Assembly (NCBI RefSeq): GCF_000632225.1
Contig: NZ_JFYV01000021.1
Span: 1-57,404, forward strand
From: Sphingomonas sp. RIT328
GTDB taxonomy: Bacteria; Pseudomonadota; Alphaproteobacteria; Sphingomonadales; Sphingomonadaceae
Length of the DNA: 57,404 nucleotides
Reading direction: 5' to 3'
Positions 57,389 through 57,404 of this stretch are shown here, piece by piece. The position numbers and the translations under genes were made by a program. The notes beneath the pieces are model-generated. The model had not been told where the DNA came from and searched no databases. It saw only the letters and a program-made list of their open reading frames with translations. Numbering within the stretch: position 1 is the first letter of the stretch; every line of letters begins with the position of its first letter.

Positions 57389-57404
57389 CATCGTCATCCC
57401 GCCC
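57389..57404. repeat. Start of a further CGTCATCCCG-type palindromic repeat
   Basis: GCATCGTCATCCCGCCC at the window edge matches the left arm of the palindrome at 44329-44342. The right arm would lie outside the window. Confidence 0.4.

Overview
The window is chromosomal DNA from a high-GC alphaproteobacterium, most likely Sphingomonas or a close sphingomonad. The evidence is the very GC-rich codon third positions, a GcrA cell-cycle regulator, a split F0 ATP synthase operon with both b and b' subunits, a dnaK promoter of the alphaproteobacterial RpoH type, and the typical Sphingomonadales order hrcA-grpE / rph-rdgB ... hemW ... rsmI. No tRNA, rRNA, insertion sequence or CRISPR array was recognised.

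Left end (1-10.5 kb): the 3' part of a giant repetitive Ig-like adhesin (BapA type, 5' end outside the window). It is followed by a dedicated type I secretion operon (TolC-like outer membrane factor, ABC permease/ATPase, HlyD-like adaptor) and a MarR-like regulator. The four downstream genes overlap by ATGA/GTGA junctions, and the first has its Shine-Dalgarno sequence inside a hairpin.

10.6-24.7 kb: housekeeping and accessory genes. They are a 57-aa ORF, parE, an outer-membrane beta-barrel, gcrA, an orphan ABC-2 permease overlapping a class A beta-lactamase-fold hydrolase, and a coupled minus-strand chain metZ-apaG-LysR-GNAT. Then come a PMT-type glycosyltransferase convergent with a DPM1-like GT2-GtrA fusion (a possible lipid-linked mannosylation pair), leuB, recO and a small two-helix membrane protein.

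24.7-39.4 kb: a FemAB/BioF2-like acyltransferase coupled to a WalW-like deacetylase, uvrC, a secreted hypothetical protein, an SMR (Gdx/SugE-like) exporter, the F0 operon atpI-B-E-F'-F, the envelope-lipid cluster ydbH-ynbE-ydbL, radC, purB, a thioredoxin-like secreted protein and a 28-codon ORF.

39.4-57.4 kb: a TM2 protein, dnaJ, dnaK with a heat-shock promoter, a PCuAC copper chaperone, an HExxH protein, thrC, a BrnT/BrnA toxin-antitoxin pair with a palindrome over its promoter, grpE-hrcA, and rph-rdgB. Next is an accessory insertion (GNAT, FRG-domain protein, CAP lipoprotein) ahead of hemW, then a 750-bp repeat-rich gap, an LpoA-like lipoprotein divergent from rsmI, and a second CAP lipoprotein with a Pro/Thr linker.

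Several families of short intergenic palindromic repeats punctuate gene ends, and some appear to serve as terminators. The most interesting accessory items are the FRG-domain gene, the putative mannosylation pair, the brnT operator and the dispersed repeats. I did not see an unambiguous new multi-gene system.
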